DNA of 64,000 nucleotides from contig CM042092.1 of the NCBI GenBank assembly GCA_023512835.1, forward strand, positions 54,318,400 through 54,382,399. The letters are read 5' to 3'. Positions within the stretch are counted from its first letter, which is position 1; the number at the start of each line of letters is the position of its first letter. The translations under genes and the position numbers were made by a program. The notes under the pieces were generated by a model, which saw nothing but the letters and a program-made list of their open reading frames with translations, ran no database searches and was not told the DNA's origin. This document shows positions 19,488 through 32,600 of the stretch, piece after piece. This stretch comes from Taxillus chinensis. Its lineage: Eukaryota; Streptophyta; Magnoliopsida; Santalales; Loranthaceae.

Positions 19488-20991
19488 TGGACTGCCTTTC
19501 CCCTGATTCCAGCCTTGACAAAGGATCTGCGACAGTGTTGGATGTGCCTTTCAAATCCTTAATCTCCAAGTCGAACTCCTGGAGAAGCAGAACCCATCTG
19601 ATCAATCTGGGTTTAGCATCCTTCTTGCTAAATAGGTACTTGAGGGCCGCATGGTCAGTATAAACTATCACTTTCGTGTCCAGCAAGTACGATCTGAACT
19701 TGTCGCAAGCGTAGACAATAGCTAGTAATTCTTTCTCCGTAGTTGTGTAATTTAACTGTGCATCATGGAGTGTTTGGCTAGCATAATAAATCACCCGAAA
19801 TACTTTGTCTTGCTTCTGCCCAAGAACCGCCCCAACTGCAAAGTCGCTGGCGTCACACATCAGCTCAAAAGGTTGCAACCAGTCTGGAGCTACTATTACA
19901 GGTGCTGAACTTAACTTCTCTTTCAGCACTGAAAATGCCTGAAGGCATTCTTCTGAAAAGACGAAGGGTACATCCTTTGCTAAAAGCATGCTGAGGGGCT
20001 TGGCGATCTTGGAAAAGTCTTTGATAAACCGCAGGTAGAACCCCGCATGACCCAGAAAGCTTCGCATGCCCTTCACATTTGTGGATGGAGGTAGATTCTC
20101 AATTGTGGAAATCTTTGCTCTGTCCACTTCCAGTCCAGCTGCTGACACTTTATGCCCAAGGACGACTCCCTCCTTGACCATGAAGTGGCACTTCTCCCAG
20201 TTTAACACCAGGTCTTTTTCTTCACACCGGATTAACGCAGTTTCCAAGTTCATGAGACATATGGAAAATGAAGAGCCAAAAACGGAGAAGTCATCCATGA
20301 AAACCTCCATAATGTCCTCCACTAACCCCTGGAAAATTGCCATCATGCACCTCTGGAAGGTAGCAGGTGCGTTGCAGAGGCTAAAAGGCATTCACCTAAA
20401 GGCATAGGTGCCAAAGGGGCACGTGAACGTTATCTGCTCCTGGTCCTCAGGCGCAATAGCAATTTGGTTGTACCCGGAGTAGCCATCCAGGAAGCAGTAA
20501 TAAGGGTAGCCAGCCAGGCGGTCCAACATTTGATCGATGAATGGTAGTGGAAAGTGATCCTTTCGGGTAGCCTTGTTCAATTTCCTGTAATCAATACAAA
20601 CTCACCACCCGGTAACAATGCGGGAAGAAATGAGCTTGTTCTTCTTAAATCATATCACCGTCATTCCTCCCTTCTTCGGTACCACCTGAACCGGACTCAC
20701 CCAGGGGCTATCAGATATAGCAAAAATAATCCCAGCTTTCCTCCACTTCAGTATTTCCTTGCCAACAACTTCCTTTATAGAAGGATTGAGTCTGCGTTGG
20801 CATTCCACAGTAGGAGTGAATGACTCCTCCATCAAGATTTTGTGCATACAGACTGCAGGGCTAATACCTTTAATATCATCAAGTGACCATCCCAGGGCCT
20901 GCTTATGCTTCCTTAAAACATCAAGTAGCTGTTTGCACTCTTCGATCATTAAAGAGGCAGCTACTATCACAAGATATCTTCCCTGTGAATC
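19411..20991 (-). pseudogene. Athila reverse transcriptase and RNase H, copy 1
   Basis: RT begins near 20970 with WSLDDIKGISPAVCMHKILM and continues WVSPVQVVPKKGG, then stops, then [20 protein letters not shown]. The palm reads [20 protein letters not shown] and [12 protein letters not shown], the catalytic DD kept. RNase H has [40 protein letters not shown] and [12 protein letters not shown], so its D, E and D are all present. A 326-codon run (20391-19411) is open. Stops at WRVCIDY and AFRRMPF both sit where CGA would become TGA. Both stops are shared with copy 2. Confidence 0.9.
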
Positions 20992-21438
20992 TAAAAACTC
21001 ATATCTTAAATGATCTGGGAGCTATTTCAAAACTGGTAGTGGTTCTGTGGTTGCTGGAGTGTCAATTGATGAAGAGGACTGTTGCTCAGCTTGCTCAACC
21101 ATGACCTCAAAGTTCTCTTCTAGATCAGCCTCAACAAAATCAACTTGTTGTAATTGGTGGTCCAAGCTAGCAGTAATCAGACTCTCTTCAAAGTACGCAT
21201 CCACGAAGTCCGCAATGTGATCAATCCAAAAGCAACTAGAATGATCATTCACCCTATGCATTGATCTTTCCATATAAAACACCACTGCGTCCTCATCCAC
21301 ACGCAGCGTCAGCTCCCCTGAGTTGACATCAATCAAAGCCCTTCTGTGCTAAGGAAGGGCCTTCCAAGAATCAGCTGGACACCTTTGTCTTCCTCCATAT
21401 CCAAAACTACAAAGTCCACTGGGAAGATAAACCTGTCC
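20992..21438 (-). pseudogene. Athila protease C-terminus and pro-RT linker, copy 1
   Basis: Reads VDFVVLDMEEDKGVQLILGR and PFLST (21430-21350), the end of the Athila protease. A frameshift and an acidic linker follow (FVEADLEENFEVMVEQAEQQ). The upstream part of the protease continues only at 46545, past the nested Gypsy, and here is cut at 21439. Confidence 0.8.
21434..21438. repeat. Target-site duplication TGTCC of the nested Gypsy (copy 1 side)
   Basis: TGTCC here, at 37336-37340 and at 46540-46544. Removing the insert rejoins the protease as EDVLIKVDRFIFPVDFVVLD. Confidence 0.9.
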
Positions 21439-23484
21439 TGTCACGCCCCCAAATTCCAGGGAACCCGGAACTAGGAACATGACTTCCCCTTGCCCGCACC
21501 CGAAAGGTCAAGGGGTTGGAGACTAGCACCAATAGAGACTACACCGCGGGTGCTGTCTCAAATATGCAACCCTGTACAGTCATACATCAAGGGTAATCCT
21601 GTACTTTCCCATACATCATCATGCATACAATAAGTCAAACAGTCATACAGACATCACATCACAATCAGTATGCAAATATAACTGTCCACGGACCCATGTC
21701 CGGGATACAAACATAATCCAATACACAATACAGAATACGATGATCGTATCATACATCGTAGTAGTGGGCACGTCCTCTGGAAGAAAGTCCTCCACTAGTC
21801 TCGGGTCACACCCTGAAAAAGGTAAACAACAAGTAGGGGTGAGCGACAAGCTCAGTAGGTGACCCCAACACTCCACATCATGCAGACATACAAGTCTATA
21901 CTACATGCTCTGTGTACTCGTGCACTATGTAGTGTGCACAATCATCAGGACTCAGCCTGCAAACAAACATCAGGACTCAGCCTGCTCACATAGGACAACT
22001 TGTCCATGATCCTCCATGGGATCCTAGCTTAGGGCACTCAGCCCTAGCTCCACGAGCTCAACGGCTCAACTCAGGCCTTAGCCTGTCCACAGTGCAATAT
22101 GCCCGGCCACAATCACTACACAGGCCTGCCATCGGTGCATATGCCTGCCACGTCAACCACATAGCACCATCGGTGCATCACGGTGAGAACCCAAATAAGT
22201 CACGGAGTCTATGCCCCAATACCTCACACCAGCATACTAACATTAGTATGGCATGTCATTCTCAACATTTCCCTTGGAACTGTAGCCAGTCTTCACAAGT
22301 AAATCCCCAATCCTTGATTTATGAAGGAAGTACCCATAACAGCTATTTTCTTGAAATTAAAAGTCCCGGCATTGGGTTCCCATATCATAAATAAGATAAT
22401 CTAATTTTTTGGGGATTTTTCTCGGATGTCTAACCCCACTTTCCAAAAATTCACCACTACAAACTTTTGGGTTTTTCCAGAGATTTTACACTAAATCCCA
22501 ACTTTCACATCTTGAAAGAGTGGGAATTAATTTTTCTAGTATTTTTCTTTGAATCCAAATGGGGGGGTATTTCCTTATTTACATTGTAACTTAAGTAATA
22601 CTTGAGGCATAATGGTTTACAATGTAAATGTCCAGGTCCGGTGCGGTTGCACTGCTACGGATCATCTTGCTGATCCAGGACCAACTCCTCATCGTTCGGA
22701 CTAACTCCTCCGGACTACGATCCGGACTAACTCCTCCGGACTCACTGCTCGGACTAACTCCTCCGGACTACTCCGAACTAACTCCTCGGACTACGATCCG
22801 GACTAACTCCTCCTGGACTACGATCCGGACTAACTCCTCCGGACTGCGATCCGGACTAGACTCCGGACTCCGATCCGGACTAACTCCTCCGACTACTGAT
22901 CCGGACTAACTCCTCGGACTCCGATCCTGGACTAACTCCTCCAAACTCGATCCGGACTAACCTCCTCCGGATCCTGGACGATCCGGACTAACTCCTCCGG
23001 ACTGCGATCCGGACTAACTCCTCGGACTGGATCCGGACTGCGATCCGGACTAACTATCCGGACTACGATCGGACTAACTCCTCCGGACTCGATCCGGACT
23101 AATCCTCTCCGGACTGCGATCGGACTAACTCCTCGGACCTTCGATCCGGACTAACTCCTCCGGACTACTGATCCAGGACTAACTCCTCCGAACTGATCCG
23201 GACTAACTCCTCCGGACTCGATCCGGACTAACTCCTCCGGACTACGATCCGGACTAACTCCTCCAGGACTACGATCCGGACTCGATCCGGACTAACTACT
23301 CGGACTACGATCCGGACTAACTCCTCCGGACTACTTATCCAGGACTAACTACTCCGGACTACGAAGCTGCTGGCTTTATAGCCGCGATCTACGAAGTTGT
23401 GACTCTATAGGCTGCGACTACAAGTCCTTGACTCCATAGCTGCGACTACAAAGCCGTTGACTCACAGTGCCGACTCTGCGTGGC
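21439..23484 (-). repeat. Left (3') LTR of nested Gypsy, truncated, copy 1
   Basis: Starts TGTCACGCCCCCAAATTCCA like the right LTR at 44026. It ends inside the 15-bp repeats, where it is fused directly to integrase coding sequence at about 23484. About 0.8 kb of U3, the polypurine tract and the integrase C-terminus are missing. The same deletion is in copy 2, so it predates the duplication. Confidence 0.85.
22640..23465. repeat. Composite LTR minisatellite (27-bp units, then 15-bp units), copy 1
   Basis: Unit TCCGGACTACTGATCCGGAC plus TAACTCC repeats many times, here with many CTG-to-CG disruptions (ACTACGATCCGG for ACTACTGATCCGG). It is followed by 15-bp units of GCTGCTGACTACGAA type, also disrupted. 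Confidence 0.85.
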
Positions 23485-24190
23485 TGATAACTGTTGTTGT
23501 AAGAGAACTCCACCAAAGGAAGGTGAGTCTTCCAACAACCTCCAAAATCTAGGACACAGCACGCAACATATCCTTGAGCGTCCGAATCGTCCGCTCCGAT
23601 CGACCATCCGTCTGCGGATGAAAAGGCTATCTTGAGGTTCACCCTAGTACCCAAGGCTCGCCGAATTGTCTCCAAACCGAGAGGTGAACCTCGCATCTCG
23701 GTCGATACAATAGACAATGGGACTCCATGCAACCGCATAATAACATCAATATACCTCTGTCCCAAAGTCCTCACTGGGTCTGTCTCTCGAATCGGAATAA
23801 AATGTGCCGATTTGGTCAACCGGTCGACAACTACCCATATCGTGTCGTGTCCCCTGGAACAAGGAAGTCCAGTGACAAAATCCATGGTCACGTGGTCCCA
23901 TTTCCACTCTGGCACTGGCAATGACTGCAACTCACCAGTGATCTCAGGTGCTGCTGCTTGACCTGGCGACAGGTCAAACACCTCCTTACAAAATCAGCAA
24001 CGGCCTTCTTCAGGCCTAGCCACCAAAACTGCCTCCTCACGGCATGGTACATCTTGGTCCCACTAGGATGTACAGCTAACCTCGACTGGTGAAATTCCCG
24101 AAGAACCTCCTCCTGAAGAGGAGTGGAAACTATCAGGCCACCCCTATACCTCAATATATGCTCAGCATCCTCAGTCTAATCAGAAGATGC
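23485..24190 (-). pseudogene. Nested Gypsy integrase, copy 1 (C-terminus deleted)
   Basis: HHCC region VHPSGTKMYHAVRRQFWW and CLTCRQVK (24060-23960), then the core PVPEWKWDHVTMDFVTGLPC and VVVDRLTKSAHFIPIRETDP with RTLGQRYIDVIMRLHGVPLS. A frameshift garbles the third catalytic region. The frame ends at NNSYQ, where the rest of integrase and any chromodomain are deleted. Confidence 0.8.
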
Positions 24191-25566
24191 CTACCCAGTC
24201 TGAATCCTGTCTCTAATGACCTCACAGCCAATGTCCCCCAGCTGATCCTCTATGATCCTGCGCTGTAACTTAGGGACTGCGACAACAACACTGAGGGTCC
24301 CTCGCCCCTCACTGGTCACCATTTGCAACCTCATCGCTGGCAACTGACCCATCATCTCCCATTCTTTAATGGCACAATGGGCCACCACGGCCCTGCTCTT
24401 CCTACTCGAGCATCTTCCACCACATTACCCTTCCCAGGGGTGTACATCATATCAAACCGAAACCTTGTAGGTACTCCACCCACCACCTCTCGCCTAAGGT
24501 TCGGATCTCGCCGAGAAAAGATATATCGCAAGCTCTTGTGGTCCATATACACCACAAATTTCTCCCCAAGGAGATAATGTTGCCCGACTCTTTAAAGCAA
24601 AGATCACTGCAACCAACTCCAAATCATGCGTGGGATAGTTCTGCTCATGTGGTCTCAATCGCCTGGACCCATAAGCAATCACCTGTCGAGTCCGCATCAA
24701 CACACAACCCAGTCCCACCCTGGAAGCATCACAATACACCTCGAAAGGCACACCCTCCTGTGGAAGAATCAAGATAGGTGTTGAGGTCAATCGTACCTTC
24801 AGCTCCATGAAAGCACTATCACACGCATCAGACCAAATAAAAGGAACTCCCTTCCTGGTCAGGTTCGTCATAGGAGCTGCCAACCTGGAAAAATCCTCCA
24901 CGAACCTCCGATAGTAGCCTGCCAAACCAAGGAAGCTGCGAATCTCAAACACATTCGTGGGCCTCTTCCATGACATAACCGCCTCGATCTTCTCAAGATC
25001 CATTGTGATACCCTCCGAAGATACCACATGCCCCAAGAAGTGCACTGTTGCAACCAGAAGTCACATTTCGTGAACTTTGCGTACAACCGATGCTCCCTCA
25101 AGGTCTGCAACACAACCTGCAAATGCTCCTCATGCTCCCTCTTGGTCGCTGAATGGACCAAAATATCATCGATGAACACCACAACGAACATATCTAAATA
25201 CGGAGCAAATACTTGGTTCATCAATCCCATAAACACTGCTGGAGCATTCGTGAGCCCAAACGGCATCACAAGCCACTCATAATGCCCATAGCGACAACTG
25301 AACGCGGTCTTAGGGATGTCTGCCTCCCTAACCCTCAACTGATGGTATCCAGATCTCAAGTCTATCTTGGAAAACCATCTCGCACCGCAAAACCGATCGA
25401 ACAAGTCATCGATCCTCGGCAATGGATACTGTTCTTCACGGTCACCTGGTTCAACTTCCGGTAGTCTATACACGGCCAAAGTGAACCATCCGCCTTCTTG
25501 GCGAACAACACCGGAGCGCCCACGGTGAGCTACTCCGCCTGATAAAGCCTCATGCCAGTAAATCAT
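24191..25566 (-). pseudogene. Nested Gypsy reverse transcriptase and RNase H, copy 1
   Basis: RT motifs [40 protein letters not shown] and [20 protein letters not shown]. RNase H motifs [20 protein letters not shown] and [12 protein letters not shown]. Four or more frameshifts split it. Most fall at places where copy 2 reads CTG or CAG in frame. Confidence 0.85.
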
Positions 25567-26200
25567 CTATCTGCCTCTTGAGCTCTCTAAGCTCAGTCGG
25601 TGCCATCCTGTAGGCCGCTAACCTGATTGGTGTTGTCCCTGGCAACAACTCGATCGAAAACTCTACCTCCCGCACGGGTGGCAAACTGACCAAGTCCTCG
25701 GGAAACACATCCGGGAACTGATCTACAATGGGTGGCAAAACAGCCTTCCCCTCTCTCCTCCCCGTCAACCAACGTCAAGTGGCTAACCGGTGGGTCACAT
25801 CACCCCACCCATGCCTCAAAGGTCCCAACCTGCATGCCTCCTCGGTCCACTCACCCACAAAGACACCCCGCGTGCCCTCTGGTGTGAGGAACGCCACACG
25901 CCGTCGAAAACAATCAATCTTGGCCTTCACGGAGACCAACCAATCCATACCCAGGATAACATCAAAATCATCTAACTCCATGATATACAAATCACACAAC
26001 AGGTTAACACCCCCAAGTGTTACCTGACAAGCACGACAGATACTCTCAAGTATCACAAGTCCACCCAAAGGTGAAGCAACCATCGAGACCAACTAACCTG
26101 TCTCCTGGTCTAACTATAACCCAATCACCGTAGCATACAAAATAAAAGAATGGGTAGCACCAAGTATCAATCAAAAGCCAAGCAGATAGTATGAGAAATG
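25567..26200 (-). pseudogene. Nested Gypsy protease, copy 1
   Basis: Contains LLCDLYIMELDDFDVILGMD and WLVSVKAKIDCFRRRVAFLT, the protease C-terminal half. The active site VLIDTGATHS of copy 2 is broken here (26140-26175) by changes at ACTGAACAG, which reads AGCCAAGCAG. Confidence 0.75.
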
Positions 26201-27589
26201 ATAATGGTACCTCTCACCACTGAAGGTCTTGCTCCTGCCTCGTCCACTGGTGGAACCTCTCCTCTCTCTGGTAAGGACAAATGTCCTCCCTCGTGGCCCA
26301 CCGCCACTAGCCTGGCCCATTGGGGCCTTGCCCCACTAATCAACATGACCCTGTGCCTCCCCGCGAAGGCCGCCGCACCGCAGTCGCATCTGCGTGCTCG
26401 TGCCGGCGGCACCGACCTCTTGAGACGGAGCCCCACTCCTCTCGTCCTTGCTCTCTCGGACGAGGGCCTACACTCGCTGGTCGAGCTAAGGGTAACACAT
26501 TCCCTAGCTCCATGCCCTACTTTCCCGCATCGGAAACAGGTCATCTTTTTCCTTGGGCGGTCTCTCGAGACATGCCCGGTCAAACCACAACTCCAACAGT
26601 ACCTGGCCTCCTGCTAGATGAACTCTCACGGGGTCCCACCGCTTGGTGGAAACCCTCTCGCACCTGCCTCCTCTCAGCCGAGGAGCACCGCTCTCCCCAC
26701 TCTGTCTCTTCTTGCTCGAACCCGCCGAACCGCCCGGCCTCGAGCTCTCGCCCGATCCCGACCTCGCTCAATAATGAGCGCCTTGTCGACCGCCTCCCGG
26801 TAGGCCGGTCAACCGCATCGGTTCCAGTTGTCTTTTCGGAGATGGTCTCAAGCCCCGAATGAAGTCCTGCGTCTTCCGGCCTTCCTTTTCCCAAGCCTCC
26901 GAGCAAACCACCCCAAATCGTGAAGGCCTGCACATACTCCCCCCACGGTCATGCTACCCCGCACAAGCTCATAATACTCTCTCCGTCGAGCATACCGCAA
27001 CGAGCCTGGGAAAATACTCCCCAAAGAAGCGCTCAACAAACTCTCTCCAGCTCATCTAATCGCCATGGACAGCTCTAGTGGATTCCCACCACCTGCGTGG
27101 GATACCCAAAGAGATAGTGCATCGCCACACGCACTCTCTCCTCATCCGGCACCCCGATCATATCAAAGATATCCTCTGTCCATCTAATCCAGGTCCTCGG
27201 CTACCTCAGGCCGTGAACCAACCTCAAAAGTCCTGGGTGCATATTTCAAAACCGTGGCAGCCCAATCCACTCCTCGTCGTGCCGGCTCTATCACGACCTC
27301 CTGTGGTGCATATCCTGCACCACCCTCGCCTCCCGCTGCTGAGGCCGTGGTGGCCGCCGGAGGTCTTGTTGCCTCTTCACTCATCCACCTCTCTAGCCAT
27401 ATCCCTCATCGAGCCATGCATACCCCGCATGGCCTCCCAAGAACCGAATTAACACATGCGTCAAATCAGGTCCCACAACGAGAGCCGATGACTTCGCTGC
27501 CACGGGCTCGCCGCCCTGGTGCCCCGACTCTATCGTGGGCTCCTCTGCCCGGACCCCCGGCCTCGGACAACCCTCCTCGGTGGTGCCAT
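26201..27589 (-). pseudogene. Nested Gypsy gag, copy 1
   Basis: ATG at 27589 (MAPPRRVV). The capsid part is recognisable (LGIPRRWWE, REYYELVRGSMTVGG), and one clean zinc knuckle CFRCGKVGHGAREC lies near 26540. Broken into short frames by many indels; compare 42263-43528. Confidence 0.75.
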
Positions 27590-28086
27590 CACACCTGGCT
27601 ACAACAACAAACAATCAAACAATCAATACTAGCACTACTAGCACAAACATCCATCAAAGGCACAACCGACTTGTAGGTTCTCACCACACGACCCGTAGGT
27701 CCATACCATGCATATAGCATCGTGTCACCCCTCAGGTACACCACACGACCCGTAGGTCCACAACCATGCATATAGCATCGTGTCACCCCTCAGGGTACAC
27801 CATAATCAAGTCCTGGCTCTCACGGCCACGTGCCATCCTAGCACCAAATGCAATCATATCACACACAAAGACAATCTAGTGCCCTATATGCACACAATCA
27901 TACCACTAGCAATGCACCCCATCCCATGTATGCTCCTAGAATGAGCTAACTAACACCACAATAACCTAGAATACGTGTAAGGACTGCGTTGATCAGGCGC
28001 CCTCCCTACAGTTTTCCAAGTCACATGGAATCAATTAACCACCCCTCACTAACCTAGGTCCACTAGACCAGGCTCTGATACCAACT
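27590..28086 (-). other. Nested Gypsy leader with 58-bp tandem repeat and PBS, copy 1
   Basis: Leader between LTR and gag. Two tandem copies of ACCACACGACCCGTAGGTCC-type sequence lie at 27683-27798. PBS GCTCTGATACCA (28072-28083) is the complement of TGGTATCAGAGC, the initiator-Met tRNA primer site. Confidence 0.8.
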
Positions 28087-28844
28087 TGTCACGCCCCCAA
28101 ATTCCAGGGAACCCGGAACTAGGAACATGACTTCCCCTTGCCCGCACCCGAAAGGTCAAGGGGTTGGAGACTAGCACCAATAAAGACTACACCGCGGGTG
28201 CTGTCTCAAATATGCAACCCTATACAGTTATACATCAAGGGTAATCCTGTACTTTCCCATACATCATCATGCATACAATAAGTCAAACAGTCATACATAC
28301 ATCACATCACAATAAGTATGCAAATATAACTGTCCACGAACCCATGTCCGGGATACAAACATAATCCAATACACAATACAGAATACATTACTATATCATA
28401 TATCAGAGTAGTGGGCACGTCCTCCTGGAAGAAAGTCCTCCACTAGTCTCGGGTCACACCTGGAAAAGGTAAACAACAAGTAGGGGTGAGCGACAAGCTC
28501 AGAGGTGACCCCAACACTCCACATCATCATGACATACAAGTCTATACTACATGCTAGGTACTGTGCACTATCTAGTGTGCACAATCATCGAGACTCGCAA
28601 AAAAAACAAACATTAGGACTCGGCTCTGCTCACATAGGACAACTTGTCCACGATCCTCCATGGGATCCTAGCTTAGGGCACTTAGCCCTAGCTCCACGAG
28701 CTCAACGGCTCAACTCAGGCCTTAGCCTGTCCACGGTGCAATATGCCCGGCCACAATCGCCACACAGGCCGCCATCGGTGCATATGCCGCCACGTCAACC
28801 ACATAGCACCATCGGTGCATCACGGTGAGAACCCAAATAAGTCA
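28087..28844 (-). repeat. Right (5') LTR of nested Gypsy, cut at the duplication joint, copy 1
   Basis: First 758 bp of the LTR that is complete at 44026-46539. Ends after AATAAGTCA at 28844. Confidence 0.9.
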
Positions 28845-28845
28845 T

Positions 28846-29636
28846 ACACACCTAGAGCCAAAGAATTGAGCTCAACGGTCTAAATAAACACAACTCACCC
28901 ATTATGGCTTTTATTCTAAAAAAGTTTGTTTTTTTTGTTTTTTTTTTCACACTTTTAAATAATAACCTTACAAGGTTGCATTTTATGCTCTCCCTTGATG
29001 GATTATTCACTCGCTATTTTCCTCACACAACCCTTTTATTGCACATAAACAACAATAGATTTTTTTTATGCAACAAAAACTCGAAATACTTGAGTCACTA
29101 ACACCATACACCAAACACTGAGCCACGAACAGGTACTTCTTATGCCTAAGTAACTCCAACCATTAAATAGCTAGTAATGAATATTAAGAGCAAATTGGTA
29201 ACCCAATAACCCATAAATACACTCAAAGGCAAGATAATGGTGCTTTCAAAAAGTATATGTCTATTCTGCACTCAACTTTAGGGTTTACAAAGCTCATCCT
29301 AACATAACATGCTCAGCTTACTATTCAAATGTCGGCTCTAAAATCATGGTGATATCATACAAGAAGTAAAGACATGCTCAACTAACTTATAACACACCTT
29401 AACGATCAAAACATCTTTATCACAACAGATACTAAGGTGGTCAATATAGTTAACCAGAATTACATACCCTTGTAACCATGCACCTCACAGGCAAAACATA
29501 CATTCACAGCAAAAACATAAAAACAAAGCATGCATGCAAACAAACAAGCAACCGGTTCAAAGGAAACACCCCCCCCCCCACACTTAAACTATGCGATGTC
29601 CTCAGAGCATGGGAAAAGGAAAAAGGAAGAAGACTG
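28846..29636 (-). other. Athila 3' untranslated region, second copy
   Basis: Repeat of 12805-13605, with an 11-C run at 29569-29579 instead of 18. No coding signal. Confidence 0.7.
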
Positions 29637-32600
29637 TTACTGGTTGGTGGGTACGCTATAATAGAAGATAACATGGGCCACCATTCTCCTAAGACGCGCG
29701 ACAAAGTCAGTAGATGTTTCTCCGTGAGCGCCCAAGTATCCTTATCGCAACATGAGCTATCAAATAATAGCACACAAAAAATCCCACAACTAAATTGATC
29801 AGGCCGTTGTGGAAGCTCCATTTCATTGAAGTGCACCAGAGGAAACTTGGATTTCAATAGTGTTGGATCAAGCCCAAATTTGGATAATACCGATAAAGCC
29901 CTATGTAATTTGATCTCGAGATCTTTTGTGTTTCTTTGATCATTCGAGAAGATATGTTATTAATCCGGAGATACACTCGTGAGAGCAAAGCTAAAGATAG
30001 GATACATAATCCTGATCCGGACAAGAGTGAGTGTCGTCAAACACTTGGTAAATAACCAAGTCACCAATATATACGGAATAAGGAACATTCATGCGGACTA
30101 AGAACTTAAAAGCTACATATTACGGAATCTCGCTCTTAATGCCTCAAACCGACTAAGTCAAACCGATGTGGAGTAAGAGTCTTGGTCTACAAGGTCGCAC
30201 GGGTTAAAGAGTCGACACGGAGTTAAAAGTTAAGTCTTCCCCTCAAGCGAACTAAAATAAAGAAGACACGGAGTAAGGCATCCGAGTCTTTCATACATAC
30301 GGAGTAAGGAAGTATTGCGGAATAAGGACCCAAGTCTTTATTTGCACGGAGTAAGGAAACTAGATACGGAGTAAGGAATCCGGACCACTCACTCATGCGG
30401 AGTAAGGATGCGCTAGTACGGAGTAAGCCATCTGATCCTTTAAACTAGCACGGAGTAAGAAACTTACATACGGAGTAAGGAACTTACATGTGGAGTAAGG
30501 AAGCGCTAATACGGAATAAGCACTCCGACCTTCTCATTCACACGGAGTAAGGAAGTCACGACACGGACTAAGGATTTCAATACCAAATAGATATGGAGTA
30601 AGCAACCACCGACACGGAGTAAGGTTCCGAGCTTCGTTAGCTACGGAGTAAGGAAAATTACACCGGACCAAGAAGATCTTCGCTTCAACTTAACCGCATT
30701 TAAGGTTACCGGCTCGTGGTGTCCCGATGTAAGACAAACTTGTCGAGAACCTGAAGAATCTTACACGTGGATCACCCGGATATGTGGACACAACTTTAAT
30801 TATATTTGGGAACTCACAAAGACACTTATACTCTTCAAACCCAAGATCTTGAGCTCCACAAACCGCAACAGTCAAGGCAGAGAGATTACCGAGGAATAGT
30901 TAGTCTTTAACGCATTCGGAACTACAAGTTCCAAGGTTGTCTTTTAGAATGTCTTTGTATAAATATTCATACTTGTATATTTGAATTTGATGAATGTGAG
31001 TGAGCGAGCCTGAATCAACCTCGTGTATGCACAAGAGCTCAAAGATATAATCTAGGCTAGTGTGTGAATCCTTTTGTAAAACAAAGTGTAAGAGAGTCTT
31101 GCTTCTATTTTGTTGTACTTATCTCTTGATAATAAAACAAAATACTTCCACTATCTGGTTGTCTTCCGCAGTGATTCTATCACTTAACTAGATAAGTGTT
31201 GTGTCATATGAGAATAAAAAGAGTTTCAATAAGAGCCTATTCACCCCCCTCTAGGCTCCAAGGGACCATCAAATAGCCCTTCTTTTCTGAGTGCGCTTTT
31301 GATTTTTTTCAAGAAACCATGGACGGGCTTCTTCTTGCGTGTGAAAAACCCATGGGCTTGGCTCGAGTCATGAAGGATGGCATGGCCCACACTCAAGTCC
31401 AACTACAAGAGGACGAAGTGTCGATCAAGGAGGACCGGTATAAGAACCCTATGGACCTGGTGCCAAGAGCGATATCCTTCTGCTGCTCCATTCATCCGCC
31501 TGCAAAAAATGTGCTCCTCTAACGGCTGCTCATATATCTCGCACAGCATGATGGAGGTGTACTGAGCCATAGGGTAGTCGTTGGGCTCAGCCTCCACCAC
31601 GTGTCGCATCGTACGGCAGAGTAAGTCAATGTCATCGGAAGATAAGTACTCATCAGCTAGGATACGCTACAAATAGGATGACGTGAAGGCTTCGGAATCA
31701 CGCGTAAAGCGTGCTTGCAAAGTGTCTCCGTAAGTAAACTGCTGAAAAGCAGCTGTGGCATCAGCAGTGGAGAGGGCCGGATGGAGATGAATGTAGATGG
31801 GATCCCCTAGGTTATCTTCCTGGGGAGCTTCTGATGACGCGCCAGACCACCATTGCAACGGCTGGATTAAGGGAACAAGGGCCTGTGAAGAGCTAGGCCC
31901 TGCTGGTGGTGTGAAATAAACGGGAGCTGCTAGAGGAAAGGGTGGAGCGGTATAGGGCTCCGCCTCTTGCGGATACTGTGGATACTCCGGTGTCTCTTCG
32001 CTATGTGCAGTAGGCTGCTGTACCTGGAGGTGACGGTGCATCAAATGGATCTTCCACAGGAGGTGTAGGACTTTTCTTCTTCTTCTTCCCCAGGGCCTTC
32101 CAGATCTTACCGAGCGGACCTTTGACTTCCTTCCGATCCTTGAGGATAAGAGTTTGATTTTTCTTCCGCAACCCGATCTCCTGAGCGGTTTCCTCTTATG
32201 CCTCCGGTAGTTGAGTAGTTTGCCTCCGTAAGTCTTCATAAGAAGCAGCGGGAGTTGGCTCCGGGGCTTCCCATGGCCGGCGAGATGGACGAGAGGTTGC
32301 TTGTTGGTCATGAGCGATGTACTCGAGCAACTCCTCCAGCTGAAATCTTGTGATGTGGTCATTAGTGAAGGCCCGGTTAAGAACGTCGGCTTCACTAATA
32401 ACTTGGCCATCGACGCCTTGGAAGAAGTTGTAGACTTCCTCCTTGTGAACGTTGAACCGCATGTACATGGCGGTCAATTGGAAGATGTCTTGTCGGCGGG
32501 CATTCATGGGAGTAGAGGTGTCCCTAAACTACTCAGTGGGTCGCTCCATATGCACGCTATGACGTGAAGGCCGTGGAGCGATGTGGATACTATCTCCCCA

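Larger units (their letters stand above)
12805..28844. repeat. 16-kb tandem duplication, unit 1
   Basis: The whole stretch (Athila 3' region, env-position ORF with solo LTR, pol, nested Gypsy with truncated LTR, up to the middle of its right LTR) is repeated in the same order at 28846-44789. At 28844/28846 the nested Gypsy LTR stops after AATAAGTCA and the Athila 3' region starts at a point matching 12805, with one extra T between and no clear homology. This is the signature of a tandem duplication by end joining, or of a misassembly. Confidence 0.9.
21439..28844 (-). mobile_element. Nested Tekay-like Gypsy element, duplicated partial copy 1
   Basis: Same element as 37341-46539, cut short in its right LTR by the tandem-duplication joint. 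Contains a truncated left LTR, integrase, RT/RNase H, protease, gag, PBS and the first 758 bp of the right LTR. Its frames are more broken than those of copy 2, mostly at CTG/CAG triplets. Confidence 0.9.

Noticed and set aside
22640..23465. CRISPR-like array
   Set aside because: The 27-bp units are contiguous with no unique spacers and lie inside an LTR of a plant retrotransposon. It is a minisatellite.
28072..28083. tRNA gene at GCTCTGATACCA
   Set aside because: Only the 12-base primer complement is present, next to an LTR end. There is no cloverleaf.
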